A DNA stretch of 42,908 nt. Origin: Clostridia bacterium. Lineage in GTDB: Bacteria > Bacillota > Clostridia > Christensenellales > CAG-138. Under the pieces are notes generated by a model that saw only the letters and a program-made list of their open reading frames with translations, did no database searches and was not told where the DNA came from. Below, piece by piece: positions 41,731 through 42,908 of this stretch; positions within the stretch are counted from its first letter, which is position 1; each line of letters starts with the position of its first letter. Location of the stretch: contig JAFYHI010000063.1 in the NCBI GenBank assembly GCA_017539215.1, positions 1 through 42,908 of the forward strand, read 5' to 3'. Made by a program: the position numbers and the translations under genes.

Positions 41731-42298
41731 TTGACTCACATGGCTCCACTTCATCCCGTGCCGCGTTCCCGTCCAGTCTTGATTTCAAAAACCTTGCGGG
41801 GTTGCCGCCCCATATTTCATACGGGGGCACGTCCTTTGTAACCACCGACCCTGCGGCGATTATCGCGCCGTGTCCTATCGTCACGCCCTTCATAATGAGC
41901 GAGCGCGAACCTATCCACACATCATCCCCGATCACGATGGGCTCCACCTCGGTCCTTCCCTGCTTGCCCATCGGAACGGGTATATCGTCATGGCGATGCT
42001 CGTTTGTGAACATCAGTATGTCGATGCCCATCATCACGTTGTCGCCTATCGACACGCCTGTGGGTATGCTGCAGCCCGCGCCGATACCGGAGCCCTCGCC
42101 GAGCTTAATGTCGGTCGCAAAGGTCACGCCCTTGTCTATGTTGACCCATTTGCCGCAGTCGTCCAGTATAAGGTGAGCGCAGAACTGGCGGAACCTGCGC
42201 GCGCCGAAGCTGACCCTTGCGCCGGACATGGGCATGCGCTTGCCTATTGCAACGTACAGCGCTCTGCCTATAAAACGCTTGATCTCACGTCCGTTCAT
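41711..42298 (-). CDS. Left-handed beta-helix (hexapeptide) O-acetyltransferase
   Basis: A 195-residue member of the maltose/serine acetyltransferase-like family, with repeated hexapeptides from about 60 to 170 ([64 protein letters not shown]) and the terminal [12 protein letters not shown] motif. The His in EHRHDD is in the place of the catalytic base. It likely acetylates a sugar of the rhamnose-containing glycan. The ATG at 42298 fits the family N-terminus; upstream frame is rejected as it mirrors rfbA. Confidence 0.88.
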   Translation of the reverse strand: MNGREIKRFIGRALYVAIGKRMPMSGARVSFGARRFRQFCAHLILDDCGKWVNIDKGVTFATDIKLGEGSGIGAGCSIPTGVSIGDNVMMGIDILMFTNEHRHDDIPVPMGKQGRTEVEPIVIGDDVWIGSRSLIMKGVTIGHGAIIAAGSVVTKDVPPYEIWGGNPARFLKSRLDGNAARDEVEPCESNVDKKA

Positions 42299-42351
42299 AA
42301 ACCGTCCCCCGCCTAAACGCTTTGGATTATCCCATCCGGGCCCCGCCCGGG

Positions 42352-42908
42352 TCAGCCCCTTATCCTGCCCTCCGCAACCAGCCTCAGGTGCGTGCCGTAA
42401 GGCGATTTGCCGTAAGCGGCGGCGGCCTCCAAAAGCTCCTCGCTGCTCGTCCATCCGTTGCGGAAAGCTATCTCCTCCGGCGCCGATATCTCGATGCCCT
42501 GCCTGTTCTGCACCACGCGTATGAACTCCGTGGCGTCGGCGAGCGACTCCATCGTGCCGGTGTCGAGCCACGCAAAGCCGCGTCCCAGGAGCTGCACATC
42601 GAGGAGGCCGTCGTTCAGATACATCTCGTTGAGAGTCGTTATCTCAAGTTCCCCCCTTGCGGACGGTTTGACCTCATCCGCGCGGGCGCTCACGCCTTTG
42701 GGGTAGAAATACAGGCCCGTTACGGCGTAATTGCTCTTGGGCGCCTTTGGTTTTTCCTCAATGGAAACCGCCTTGCCGCTCTCATCGAACGCCACGACGC
42801 CGAAGCGCTCCGGATCGTTGACGTAGTAGCCGAACACCGTCGCGCGCGCGTTCTGCTCCGCGTCGGCGGCCGCCGCGCGCAGCAGTTTGCCAAACCCGTT
42901 GCCGTAGA
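42352..42908 (-). CDS. rfbA: Glucose-1-phosphate thymidylyltransferase, 5' end outside the window
   Basis: The visible part is the C-terminal ~185 residues of the enzyme that makes dTDP-glucose, first step to dTDP-rhamnose. The frame is open to the right edge with the family sequence [12 protein letters not shown], then [34 protein letters not shown] (Lys-Pro-Lys sugar-binding loop) and [13 protein letters not shown]. Its terminal VRVVQNRQG-like helix is complete, so the gene ends normally. It is followed by the acetyltransferase gene on the same strand. Confidence 0.95.
   Translation of the reverse strand, partial: YGNGFGKLLRAAAADAEQNARATVFGYYVNDPERFGVVAFDESGKAVSIEEKPKAPKSNYAVTGLYFYPKGVSARADEVKPSARGELEITTLNEMYLNDGLLDVQLLGRGFAWLDTGTMESLADATEFIRVVQNRQGIEISAPEEIAFRNGWTSSEELLEAAAAYGKSPYGTHLRLVAEGRIRG

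Overview
The window is a piece of a GC-rich Bacillota (probably Clostridia, gut type) chromosome. Supporting signs are SigA-type promoters with 16-17 bp spacers, strong AGGAGG ribosome binding sites, an HrcA/CIRCE operator, a fructose PTS operon that encodes HPr with both His15 and Ser46, and a PPi-type phosphofructokinase. Host genes are GC-rich. Two stretches are clearly AT-rich and look acquired.

Region 1 (1-7198) is the right part of an integrated element. It holds a tyrosine integrase cut by the window edge, then three leftward genes: a zinc-ribbon protein with a TIR/deoxyribosyltransferase-like domain, an AlbA/Schlafen-type ATP-binding protein, and a 1009-residue reverse transcriptase fused to a nitrilase (the UG1 / DRT type 1 architecture known from phage defence). 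The element ends in a duplicated 3' half of a tRNA-Arg(ACG), which marks the attachment site.

Region 2 (7199-17463) is host metabolism: a YwaF-like membrane protein and a P-loop kinase-like protein, a leftward operon fruR-fruK-fruA-ptsH-ptsI, and a divergent PPi-type phosphofructokinase. A 1.14-kb AT-rich cassette with three small genes sits at the 3' end of the phosphofructokinase gene. It is bounded by 24-nt direct repeats that duplicate the end of that gene.

Region 3 (17464-29427) holds a CIRCE-controlled Hsp20, a lipoprotein type I pullulanase, a flavodoxin with a palindrome over its promoter, Nudix and DUF2130 genes divergent from msrA, a zinc-ribbon protein, a MATE exporter and a Cthe_2159-like beta-helix lipoprotein. 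It ends in a two-gene unit of a repeat-rich zinc-ribbon protein and a radical SAM/SPASM enzyme, which resembles a peptide-modification system.

Region 4 (29694-42908) is envelope biogenesis: murG with a HEAT-like/methyltransferase fusion, a murC operon with two paralogous WD/propeller-like extracytoplasmic proteins, a GNAT protein, and a dTDP-rhamnose cluster (rfbA, rfbB, rfbD, rfbC). The cluster is interleaved with a hexapeptide acetyltransferase and a kinase-fold protein and ends with a membrane-anchored metallophosphoesterase.

The candidates for something undescribed are the three-gene defence module with its RT-nitrilase, the recombinase-less cassette in the phosphofructokinase gene, and the radical SAM/YAxP-repeat pair.
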